Shown here one piece after another: positions 38,401-50,400 of a stretch of DNA of 64,000 nucleotides (positions are counted from its first letter, which is position 1; the number at the start of each line of letters is the position of its first letter). The notes under the pieces are model-generated. The model did not search any database, was not told the DNA's origin, and worked only from the letters and a program-made list of their open reading frames with translations. The DNA comes from Aurelia coerulea (lineage: Eukaryota; Cnidaria; Scyphozoa; Semaeostomeae; Ulmaridae). Where the stretch lies: positions 7,896,501-7,960,500 of the forward strand of contig CM076944.1 of the NCBI GenBank assembly GCA_039566865.1. The letters are read 5' to 3'. Position numbers and translations under genes: made by a program.

Positions 38401-41400
38401 AAAGCCCTTTGTCGATAAGAAGGCTCAGCTTCGAATCATAACGCAATTTTAGACCGCAAAAAATAAGAAACTAATTAAGAAACTTTTACCGCTAAAACAC
38501 CGAAAAAATCATACGAAAGTAAGAAACTTTTAGTACCAAGTGCTGATCCAAGTTTCTTATAAAAAAAAGTGTATACAATATTTTCTTCGAGAAACTCAAT
38601 ACGGTATCTCCTTATTGGAAAACAAGTTTCTATGTCCTCTCTTACCTGCAAAAATATAAGAGATGAGAGATCATCCCGCAAAGAAATTCTGTTTGCAATC
38701 TCAGCCTATTGTTCAAAAAGAATAAACCATTGTTCTAGTCATTGTCTTATCAAAAACTGAGTATAGAAGTTTCGCTGTTTGGTTACTTTGTGTCTTTGTT
38801 TGCGCGTGCCAACTTCTCATGTGTGCGTTTCCTATTTGCAGGATCCTAATATCACCACTGGGATTTCTGGCATTTTTGTTTGAATCTCAAACCCTTTTGT
38901 AAGATCATCTTCTACAAAAGCGACCCAATTATAACCTTGTCCCTTGTGACTTCTCAAAAATTCTTCAACAAAAGTGACCCAATGAAAACCTAGTCTCTTG
39001 TGATCATTCAAAACGTTAAAACTCACAATTTCTGTTAACCCTAATTTGCATATTAATGATGAACTCTGGCACGAGCGCTAATCGCACTCCCTTTTTATCG
39101 GCATGTTGTAAAAACCAGACCCTAAGACCCTGGGACCCCTGAGACCGCTACGACCTTTAAGTACTAGAAATGAAAGGACCCTTAACACCAGAGCGTCATA
39201 ATGAGGAAGTTGTGCATTATTGACTTCCCCTCTTCCATACCATGAACTTCCACTGTTTCAAACCAAAGCCAGGAATGATGCAAAGAGTTTATACCATGAA
39301 GAAGTACTATTTTGACCATCTCCTATTGTGTTATTTTAAAGACTTTCTGCATGAATAAAGGCATCCTGACGTTGGTTTAAACGGACGAAAGTTTGTAGGA
39401 TGAAAGATGGGAAGCTCATAAAGCACGCAGCCTCTTGTTTGACAGCTTGATGACATTGATCTATTGTTTGTCTGTGGTGATGTCCCTCTGGTGTTAAGGG
39501 TCCTTTTCATTTTTAGTACTTAAAGGTCCTAGGGGTCTCAGGGGTCCTAGGGTCTTAGGGTCCGGTTTTTACAACATGCCCTTTTTATCATAGAAATATG
39601 CTTTTTATCCTGCAAGAACAAAAGGGCGGACACGTGCTCGTATTTTGACGCAAATCAGCTGATTACTTAACGCACGTGCCATAAAACCGACCAATTGGAG
39701 AGCAGGATTTCAAAATAACGAACTTTTCGCAATTGTTTTAGGGCCTCTGCTACCAACGCCCATGGGAAGAAATTTCACCTTGTAACCTACCACTCCATCT
39801 GAATCAGCTTGGTGGGGCTCTGAAATAAAAACCTACCAGTTTATTACATTTCCTGAGAAAATGAACTCAAATTAGGGAGAAAATATAAAGAAAGCGTACC
39901 TTTTCCGCGAGAGCCTTCCGTACTGTATCCGCATCGCGAGCAATTAAAGAGAACTCCAAGTCTTTCTCGGAGAGAAGACTTTTCGTTGTCGCTAGCTCAT
40001 CAAAAATCGAATGCTTGTCATTCAACAGTTCTTTGACTTTCCTCTGCAAAAAGAAGACGATATTTCAGCATACTGAATACCACGTAGGAGGAGGGGTGCA
40101 GTAGTTGCGTATAGAGTTAAGGAATAAAAGTTACGGAAACAAGGTTATCAATCAAACATTCCCTGCTCCCACCCCTCCCAAGCCTTTGAAGTCTGTCTGT
40201 TTTTCTTTTCTCGGCTGAAGTAGTGGAAGCAAAGGAGGAAGAAAAGCGACTGCTTTAGGGTGAAACGATTTGAAACAGGTTGCTTCTCGGTTTCAAGGCC
40301 AGTAAATCCTGGGGAAAAAGAGTCAGTCTTAAATTAAAAACATAACATTCTCAGTTTGGCAGCACAAAATCCAGATCAGCTCACCAGTCAAACAGCTGAT
40401 CTTGAGTGCACAAATCACAACAACTTTGGTACGTGGTGCTGAAAGCCAGCGGCTTATTTCAAAAACTCTAACTCGTGCAAAAAGTGATCCTAACTCCACT
40501 GAAGAACCGAAATCTAATTGCCTGATATTGTATTTACATACAATACCAAGTCATAGCTATGTAGCTAGGAACGTAAACTTGGACGACGAGGAGCTGTTGG
40601 GTGATTTCCATCTTCGCTGCTGACCGAATGAACGTTGTCCAGGAAGCGCAGTAAAAGTTATCTAACAATTCAAACAAAAATAATAAAAAGTGCGATATCT
40701 AAATGTCCAGGGAGGATAAAATAACTTCTATAAAGATCGGGTGTTATACTGTCAAACTGTTCAGCGGTTTTTCGAGTAAAAACCCAGCAGTTCAGCGGTC
40801 TTCCATCGAAACTTCGTACAGCGGCATACAATGGCGGAGCGATCCTTGTACAGCGGTAGTGAGCGCAGATATAAAAACTGTACAGCGGTACTGCAAGATC
40901 AAATAGACGCAAGTTACCTTCAGATATGTGTCTTGAAAAAACGGCGAAGATATCATTAAACTCCCCATGTCTTTAACCAAGTGGTCCCGTGTATAACTGA
41001 CTTTTTTTAATTTAGCATCCTAGTATTTAATGAACGGCTCGTGCAGGCTCGTGCGAAAACAAAAGTGGTTGATGGAGCTTGGCTAACCTCAGACTAGGCG
41101 CACGCGACCTGGATTTGAATTTTCCGCCCGAACAATCGAGACAGCTGCCATGTTCGATGAGAACAATGGGTTTGACATCGCAGAACAATTGACGCGCAAA
41201 TATGGAAATCTGATGAACTCGCGACCATTGTCGAGTAAGGGCAAATAAAACAAATTATAAGTAAGAAAAGATGGAGATTTGGGCACGATTAAACAGCAAT
41301 AAAGGGCTGATAAATAAGGAGGAAACACAGACCAAAAAGGCCTTCCCTGCCCCTTCCCAATGAAAACACCGGCAGAATCATTTGAATCGAAGTCTATTGT

Positions 41401-44400
41401 TTCGTACGAATCATTATCCTCAAGAGATTTTTAAGCAAATCAAGTGAGAATGGGTATGAGAAGGGAAGATCAATGAAACACAATAACGTTACAATGTCTA
41501 TGTTGTCTCCATGCAACTACAATCCCTGCCAAAGTTCATGAAAAAATCGCATATTTTAGTTCAACTCTCTCCCTTTCCCTTGGTTCCCTGAACAATTACG
41601 CACTGCTTTAGCAGTCAATTATTGGCTAACTTCCCAGGGAGGCACTTCACTTTCGGGTCAACTGGGGGTCTAGGGGTGTGCGCAAGAAGGAAAGGATTTC
41701 TGATGTGAGGCAATCCCAGAATATCTTCACCTGCTCCTTCACATTGTGACTGAAGGAATGGAGGAGGCCAGCAATGCTGATCCCGAACGCGATCCCGAAG
41801 AGCGACAGGAACACAGGATTGAACTTTACGCAAAGAAATCTTGTATTCGAGGGGAAATTGCATTCTCAAAAGGACGTTCATTTCGTTGCTGCAAACAAGG
41901 TGCTCTGTTTCCTAATATAAACATCACTAGCAATCCTGTGCGTTGCAGGGGGGGGGGGGCAATACCTCTACCAACTCATGAATAAATGCTATAGAGGTCG
42001 ACACGCGTCTGCCATTATGATTGCACTGACGGTTGACCTGTATAAAGTTTCAGTCGCGTGGCTGATTAACCACAAGTCACAATGAGTCACTGATTTTCCA
42101 TCCTTTAGCTACGTCTGGCTGCGAGCAACAACAAAGTTTTTCCTTGCTTCAAATCTTGTTGGGGAGATGAGATACCCTTTGTCAGAGGAAACTTATGTGT
42201 CCCCCCGTGCAGAGGGTTAAAGCTCATGCACTCGTCATAGTTACAACCCCAAAACGCTACTGCGCACGAGCTTTAACCCACACGGCACGGGGGGGGGACA
42301 TAATTTCCCTCGGACAAAGCGTATCTCGTCTCGCCAACAAAGCCTTCATTGGTCTAGACTTGCCCCAAATCTGTTTTGTCAACTGTAATAAGTCTTCCCT
42401 TTAATTTGTTGACGAAAAATTTTTTGACGAAATAGACTTGGGGCAAGGCTATCATTGGTCTGATGTTAGCCATTTACCCAACTTTTGTATAAAAAACTGG
42501 TTTGTAAGAAGTTTTACTAGGATAGCCCAAAATTCAAGACACTGCACTATAGGGGACTCTAGTACTATGTTTGTGAAGCGCTGACGAACTTTTAAAAGCT
42601 GTTGTTGAACCGTTATTCTTGTTGAACCGTTATTCTTAAAATTGTATGCTTTGAGCCCAATACAACTCTTAATGTCAAGCAACAAATATGTGAGAGTGGT
42701 AGAAACTACATCTTAATGCGGTTAATGCACGAATCCAAAAAAAGAAACGTATGGTATTAGAATACAGACGCTATCACGTGAAAATTCCGAAAATCTTTGT
42801 ACCAAATGGGCTGATCCAACTGTCTCTGTCTTATAATGGAAAAACACGGACAAATAGTGTCTTGATCACAGTAAAAGCCTGCATAAAAGAACCTGCGATT
42901 TTCTGTACCAGGCTGAAACGGCTCTTATACATTTAAGTAGTGGTTCTTACGTAAATGGTACTCAATTGGCCAAAAATCTGCCTGAGGGTTCTTAACCTGC
43001 AGTTTCTTTTAATGCGGGTTTTTACTGTACGTTAGACAAAATTCGTATCCTTTTCTATAACAATTACCTGAAAAATCACAAAAAGATTACTGAGTGCCCC
43101 CCCCCCCCCTACCCTTCAAAGAGCAAAAACTGTAAGTCTTTACCATAAGTTCAAGTCCAAAGAGTCTTGTGAGGCTTCTAAATCGCGGTAAAAATAAATT
43201 TTTGAAACCTGAATTAAAAAAGATCATCATAACTTTTCGTCCACAGAGAGCCGGTGAGCAAATCTGGTTTGGGGGCTATTGTACTCTATCAGAAAATAAA
43301 TTTTTTTTCTTGTTATGAACTTTTTACTCCTGCGATGGTAGGACGAACTCAGCTGTCTGGATGCCTTGGTAACTAACAAATTTCAGGATAGTTAATTTGA
43401 AAGGAGTCGAATTGAAATTGTACAGCCAATGTATACCCTACAATGGATAAGCATCAAGCTTGATAAGAAACTAAGTTTAAAAAACATGTCCAAACGCTAC
43501 GTAAAAAAGCTAGTCAGAAGCTCCATGCTCTTACTCATATTTCAGTTTTCATGGAGCCCGAGAAGCTAAAACCGTTGATGAAATCATTCGTTGTGTCCCA
43601 ATTTAGCTACTGCTCGCTGATTTGGATGCTTCACGATAGAAATTTGAATAATAAGATAAATAGAATACGTGAAAGGGCCTTAAGAATCGCATACAAGGAC
43701 AATGTTTCCAGTTTTGAAAACTTAATGGAAATTGATAATTCGATAACCCTTCATCAGAGGAACCTGAGATCTACAAAACAAAACCTAATCAAAGTCCAAG
43801 CTTCATGAAGCAAATTTCTGAGGAGAAACGAATACCGTAAAATCTTGGATGCTTTTATTAACTACAACTACTTGAGTTGAAAACAACTTGCCTTGGGATC
43901 GATGCGGTCAGATTCACGGGGAAAAGTATGAGAGACACTACCACCAGAACTGAAAATTTCAGACTCCGTTCAGATCTTCAAAAGATTTATCAAAGCCAAT
44001 AAATTCTAAGCCTGCAACTGCAGATTATGTAAAATTTTATCCTAGTTTAGGTTTTTTACTGCAAAATAAAATTTTTTCATTACATCGTATGTATTTTTGT
44101 AAATAGAGCCTCAATTAGCAATTATAGCTACAACCTTTAGCCAACTTTAAACGAAAGAATTGTTTTTTCTTTGTAAGAAAACATCAGAAAATAATACCAG
44201 GATGGCCGTAAGTCTAAGAAATTCTTGTACCACGATGAGTTTGACATGCAGTAAGAAATGTCTAAAGAAATTGCAGAAAGGATGTTTTTAAACTTCATTT
44301 TTGAGCAACATTGGGTTAATATCAGGAATTAATAGTCTTCCATTCGAGTCTGGAAAACCCTGAATAAAACTTTTCAATGAGCGAGGACCAACTTTGGTGT

Positions 44401-47400
44401 AAAAGAATGAAAACAAGAAGACAAAAAATGGGAAAAAGAGAAGGAACAAGAAGAGAGGATTTGTATAAATGCAACTGAAAGTGGATACACTCTTTTTCAT
44501 AAGAACGATATTTATAAGAATATTCAGGCTCAGGATCATCGATCTTTTTAAGAATATTATAACAATATTGCTCAGCCTATGCTCGCACATTCGTGTCTCA
44601 TTGTTCAGCAGTTGCCTGTTTTGCGATGTTCATAACAGAGAATCGCATGAGTGACATATTTCGTTTTTTCAAAAAGCGCGGTTTCTATTCGAAATCATAT
44701 CAGATTTGAAAAAAATAAGAATACTTTAAGAATATTCAGGCTCAAAACGAAACATTCTTAAGAATATCAAGGCTGGACAAAATTTATAGTATTTTTATGA
44801 AAAAAGTGTGCATAAATCAGGAGCAAATATGGATTGCATCTGATATTGAAAAATTTGGCTAAAGGACCGTAAGTCCCCCCAAGGGTCCTTTGATTATAGG
44901 CATTCAAATAGGATACTTGATTAGGAGATGCAAGAAAAGAAATAAGCACCTCTTTAAGGACAAATCCGGGGTTGGCTTGGTGTGATCGTTGATAAAGTAA
45001 AGGAGCATACAATTATGAACGGTTCATCGTACTTGTACCCACTTTTTTCGTTTTCATCTGCGACACTGCGAAATTCCCTTGCAAAAATTTAATTCCTTAG
45101 TTAATTGTAAGTGTCACTCATTGTGGGAACCCGCTGACTACGTGTTCTTTCCTGTACTGAGTGGTAAACTAGTTGTATTGTGTTTTAACTAATAAAAAAA
45201 ATTTACGAATTCAAATATGCGACCGAAGCTTAGTGACGTCATCACGCTAAAAACCTGTGCCTTCTGACGTCACGTTCAACGCGAACGAAGCTGCCCTAAT
45301 GTGTTCTTGCCTCTCAATCGTGGCTAGCCTCTCAACCGTGTGGTCGTGGACAAAATCGCAACGGGTGGCGACGATATTGGTCGAAATTATCAAAAAATGT
45401 TCAACGAATTTGACAGCTGCTACGAAAGTCACAATGTGAAAAAGCCATACCAGCATTTTCCTGGGTCTATAAGATGAGTGATTTTACCAAACAAAATTTT
45501 CACATCTAATTTAGCCTTTGTCTGATAGATTGACTTTTCAGCTTTGAATATAGGTGGCGCACTCTTTATTCCACAGCCCGCCAAACTTCTAAACTTTCCT
45601 TTTACTCACCAGAAACTTCAAACACCAAAAAATATGAAACACATGAAGAGACTTTAGAATTAAAACAGGAAGTTTTTCAAGTGAAGTAAGAACCTTCCAT
45701 TACAATGGGCTGACTAAAGTTTCGTATCGGAAAATGCGTAGTTTCTTTCACTATACTTAAAATCGTAATTAAAGCAAATCTACCTGTTTTTGAGTCTATG
45801 AATTTTGGAATAAAAAAGCATCAAATAAAACGCAAAATTACCTGAAGCTCAGCTAACTCATTTTGCATCACAGCCAACTCCTTTTCTTTCTCAGCTAACT
45901 CACTTTCCTTCTCAGTCAACTCATTTTCTCTTTCCGTCAGTTCTTTCTTCATCTTGTCATTATCAGCTGTGACGTACTTAAAGTTCTGTTCCAGGCTCCT
46001 CCTTCGTTGCATAAACACCCGTTTATCCTCGATTTCTGATTCAAATCCTTCATTCGCACTTCTGTACAAATCATTCTCTAAATCTGAAATTCTATTTAAT
46101 AGTTCTAATTCATTTTCGACTTTATTTTCTAAATTGGTAGCCAAGTTATCGTTCTCTTCTTTAAGACTTTCTACGATTTCCTTCAAACTATCTATCTCCT
46201 TTTTTAATTTACTAACTTCTCTCTTAGAGCTTCTTGCATCAGTCCCCCCTTGCGAACTTGCCCCACCGGGTGAGCTAACCCCTGCATCACGTGAATCTTG
46301 ATTGTCTCTCACCCCGAAATCCGTTGCGTCAAAACCTTGCTCAACAATAGCCTCATCTTGAGCAATTCGCTGTTCTTCTATAGTCTCCTCAAACGCTGAC
46401 TCCAAAGACATTATTCTTGCTTTTTGGCCTTCACTCTGTTTGATAAGCTCAATATTACTCTGCAAAACCTCGCTAATATTTTCACGCAGCCGATCATTTT
46501 CTGTAGTACTATTCGCTGCACTTGCTTTAGCCTCTTTTAGTTGAGTTCTTAAAGCCTCTTTCTCATCTGATAAAGTATGTACTCTTTCTTTTAATTCGTC
46601 TATTTCAGCTATGACATGGTCAAATTCATCACCAGATAATTGTATAGCTCTGGATAACCGAAGCCTTAAATCTTCGTTCTCAATTTTCAAATCATGATTA
46701 TCTTTATCTTGGTGAGTTCTTAACTCGGCTACTTTTAGTTCTAACGATCTTTTTACTTGTGATAAAATTTCTCTTTCTGCTTCTAACTCATGGCACCTGT
46801 CTTCAAGATCTCTTTTTTCTTTGTCACTTTTCGAAGTTTCTTTTTCCGATTCCTTATGTTCTTTTTCCAATTTCTCACTTTCTTTCTCCATCTTCTCAAG
46901 TTTTAGCTTTATTTCGTCCCGTTCTTTAATCAGCGCTTGATTTTCAGATTGTTTCTTCCGCGCATCCTTCTCCCAATTCTCTCTGAGTTCATGCTCCTTT
47001 TCTAATTTCGCTAAAGCGATTTGCAGCTCCTCCGAAATATCTTCTCTCATCCTCCGCATCTCCAGTTCAGCTTCGCTTGATTTCGTTATCATTTGGTCAT
47101 ATGACTGTCTGGCCTCGGTCGTCTGAAAATAAAATCAAAATTAGAGTTACCGTATGATCCAGTGACCTCGTCTACACTAACTGTGCCATCCATTGGTCTT
47201 CCTTGAATTGTTATCTTCAAGCAGAAACCCAATTACAGATAATGGTGAATGGCGGAAACTAGTGCTGAAGAGTTTCGTTTGACACTGATCACAGCAAGAG
47301 TCCAAACAAGACCCAAAGGGGTAGGACATTCACAGTGAACTTGTTCGAAACCAGCAAAATGGAACGTAAGAATACAAAATTTTCGCCCAGCCAGTAAGCT

Positions 47401-50400
47401 GACGTAAAGGGGACGGACATTATTCTTTTATCGGCAAAGAAAAGAAGGCGAATTTTGGTTCTGATGTGCCCATGTTGTCATAATACTAAACTTTTGCAGT
47501 TGCATTTCGTAGTGATTAAGACCAAAATACAGGCACTTTTGAAGGGAAGGTGGAGGGCAGCTTCAGAAGCAGAGAAAACCTACAGTAAGGCCCCGCATTT
47601 AAGATACTACTTTTTCACACCTAAGATGGTTCTTATATCTATGATGCTTTTCATTTCTCAGGCTGAAAGTTTCTTAAGTTTCTAATTTCATTTCTGGAAA
47701 ATTCTTGAAAAAATATGTTACAACAGAATGGGGCTATTTATAGACATATCAGCCAACAGCCATATGTGTATGTTATCAATGATGGTCAAAACCATCAGTT
47801 AAAATACAGGTAGAAATCTGTTAAATCTAGGATATGTTGGTAGCAATTTCTTATGAACCCTGCATCAAGTGGAATATCAGGAATGGAATGCTCACAAGCC
47901 ATCAGACCAAGACCTAATATTGTCAATTAAAATACAACACAATTTATTGTTGGTGTGAGCCTCAAGAGCTTCTTGTGAGTAGGGGGGGGGGGGGAGGGGC
48001 TAATTATTTTTCAATAGCCTAAAAGTTTCTTTTAGTTGGTATCTCAATGCGGGGCCTTACCGTTATCGAGTCCACGACTCCATGTCATGATGCTCCAAGT
48101 GGTGGGGCTCTTCAGGCACTTACAGGGCTCGGACCCTGTCCATCTGACTGCTCTGGCAGCAAAGTCAGAGGATTACACCACTGCGTCAAAACACTTTTTC
48201 ATTATTTTATAACTAGCACTAAGATGTCCGAGTTTCAAAACGGAGTATTATTGGGGAAGGACACCCAAGATTTCCTGGAAATAGAGGATTTGCTATCAAA
48301 AGCTCTGCAAGTAGGTTTTCAAAATTACCTGTTTAGTTGACATACTGAGCATTTTCAGAAGATGTTCAACAGCTGAGTGAAGTCGCTCTCCAATGCCTGA
48401 AAATGAATGGAATTTCATGATGCACCTATTTTTTTTTTATATATATCAATTCTCCTAAAATTTACAATCTACTAACAAACATTGACATTACAAGACGATA
48501 GCGCAAGGAGCATGAAAATACATTGCAACCCTGCAGCTATTACGCTTAACCTAAATACTACTACAAACACTAATACGGGACTTATACTAAGGATAATAAT
48601 TTAAATACAAGAAAATAAACTAACACGGAACTACACGAATAAAAGAACCGATCAACAGTGATCTCTCCATACAACGGACCCTCAAAGACACCCTGAATAA
48701 GTCATATCTCGTTAGACAAGGGTTCATTGGGCTGCGAATTTGTGCACCTATAAGCTACTACATAACAAGGCTAGCCTATAACAACTCCCTGCAAGGATCT
48801 ACTACAACCTCCCACCCTCAGAAAAACGATTGCGCCAAGTCAATCTCTTCTTAAACAACGGTGACCTGAAGCGAACATTTTTATTGATGCAAATGAATAG
48901 CACTGTTTACTAATATCCAAAAGAGAAACCGTAATGCTTATTCTATTTGCAATAGCCACATATACCAGTTAAACATGGGGGTACACAGTGAGACAGCCTT
49001 AGACCCCGTTCACACTGCTCCGTTTTTGTACAAAAGCGGAGAGAAAACCCTCCGTTTTTGTGAAAGTGTTCACACTGATCCGCACAAAAACGCCACAAAA
49101 ACGGAGGTTTTTGAAAACGCTGCAATATTCAACAATGAGTTTCACAAAAACGGAGCAATGTGAACGCACAGAAACAGAGGTTTCTCTCTCCGTATTTGTT
49201 ATCAAGTGGATCAATGTGAACGGACAAAAACGGGGTTTTACCTCCGTTTTTGTACAAAAACGGAGCAATGTGAACGGGTAGCTTGGATGCCACAAAAACG
49301 GATACTAACAAAAACGGAGCAGTGTGCACGGGGCCTTAGACAAGCTTAACAAGTTGAAATCCCTGGAATCCTGGTGTTACAGAAAATTATTCGGAGGGTC
49401 TCAATTTTCAAGATTGGCAACAAAATTAACGTTAACCCATTTTGCAAATAGCTTCACTTTTATTTAAAGGGGCTCCGTCGCCAAAATATAAACAAAACGA
49501 TGATTTTTGCAGTTTTTGAAAGGTGATATCACAAAGGATTTTCATATTTTTTTCAAAATGAAAGTTGCTGTTTGGACATAAATCATTGTACTTCGCTAAA
49601 GAACAAACCAAACTTTCAGATCTTCTACGATTGCTGGGATATAAGTGTGGATTTTTAACGGTCACTTTTTGGTGGCTTGGGTGGAGCCACCAAACAAACT
49701 GCAGAAAACAATGGATGAACAATGGATAACTGGTGACACGTGCGTGATTACGGATTTGTTTATTGTTTGGCGACGGAGCCCCTTTAATCATCTGGTACTT
49801 AAGTACAACATTGCTCATTCACAAGTTATGACAGGTTAAATTTTGTATACCTTCTGGCAAATCAATTTTCCAGGCAAAGAATGAATTTACGAGGATTATG
49901 ACCCTTACCTCTGACCATCTCTTCACTATTGCCATCCAATTCTGGTCCTGAAAACAGTTTCTCTTTTGATAGGAACGATAAATCCAGCCCTTCATCGCTG
50001 AGTAAGGATCCTCCACTAAGATTCGAGTACTGTGTGACGTCAGCCAGATTCGATTCACTCAGTGTTTTATCTATGGTAAATATACAGAAGACAGTTATGA
50101 GATTCAAGTGTACTTCTTGGGGATACGAATAGGGTAAGTTGTGGGCCTCAAGGAATCCCCCAAAGAGGGCTCTAGATCGCATGCGCAGTAATGATTTACT
50201 TTAACAAGGGAGCAAGAGTACAAGACAAGAAACAAAAGCAGCGATGCGCATGACAACGTGAGCCCAACATTGATTCGCTCTCAACAAAGCTGAAACACAG
50301 TAGGTCAAAACGATAGGGTCAGCATTTCATCCCCCAACAAGTACTGGATGAATTTGGTTCAGGGTTCAGTATAAAACAATGTTAAATAGTTCTTTCTCTT

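Larger units (their letters stand above)
36453..39899. other. Intron densely filled with MITEs
   Basis: It contains a TTAA palindrome (36508-36662), three members of the AAGTTTCTTA family (36974-37391, 37394-37766, 38177-38572), a CGAGGGGTGTATCACTT piece (about 38028-38150) and a 481-bp foldback with target duplication (39100-39580). A 29-nt potential exon at about 39796-39824 does not fit the phase. Confidence 0.65.
40044..45841. other. 5.8-kb intron with an orphan ORF, LINE end and MITEs
   Basis: It holds an orphan C-terminal open frame (41823-41647), a palindromic MITE (42156-42341), a LINE end (43450-44060), pieces of the AAGTTTCTTA family (about 42480-42850 and 45600-45740), AAGAATATTCAGGCTC repeats (about 44515-44770) and G or C runs near 41950 and 43105. 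The segment 40990-41350 is richer in CpG than its surroundings. Confidence 0.55.
47123..48328. other. Intron with a GTAAGGCCCCGCATT element and SINE
   Basis: A possible inverted-repeat element (47585-48060) and a minus-strand SINE (48061-48190) fill its right part. A G run lies at about 47983-47994. Confidence 0.5.
48397..49908. other. Intron with two MITEs
   Basis: It holds the 330-bp hAT-like element (49004-49333) and the TTAA-bounded element (49464-49787). Nothing was recognised over 48400-48990. Confidence 0.55.

Noticed and set aside
39796..39824. 29-nt possible micro-exon with strong acceptor and donor
   Set aside because: Including it would shift the frame and bring a stop in the next exon; it could only be a poison exon.
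45247..45456. Opposed open frames on both strands
   Set aside because: Part of the stretch (GACGTCACGTTCAACGCGAA) recurs inverted at about 33990-34015, so it is repeat DNA.
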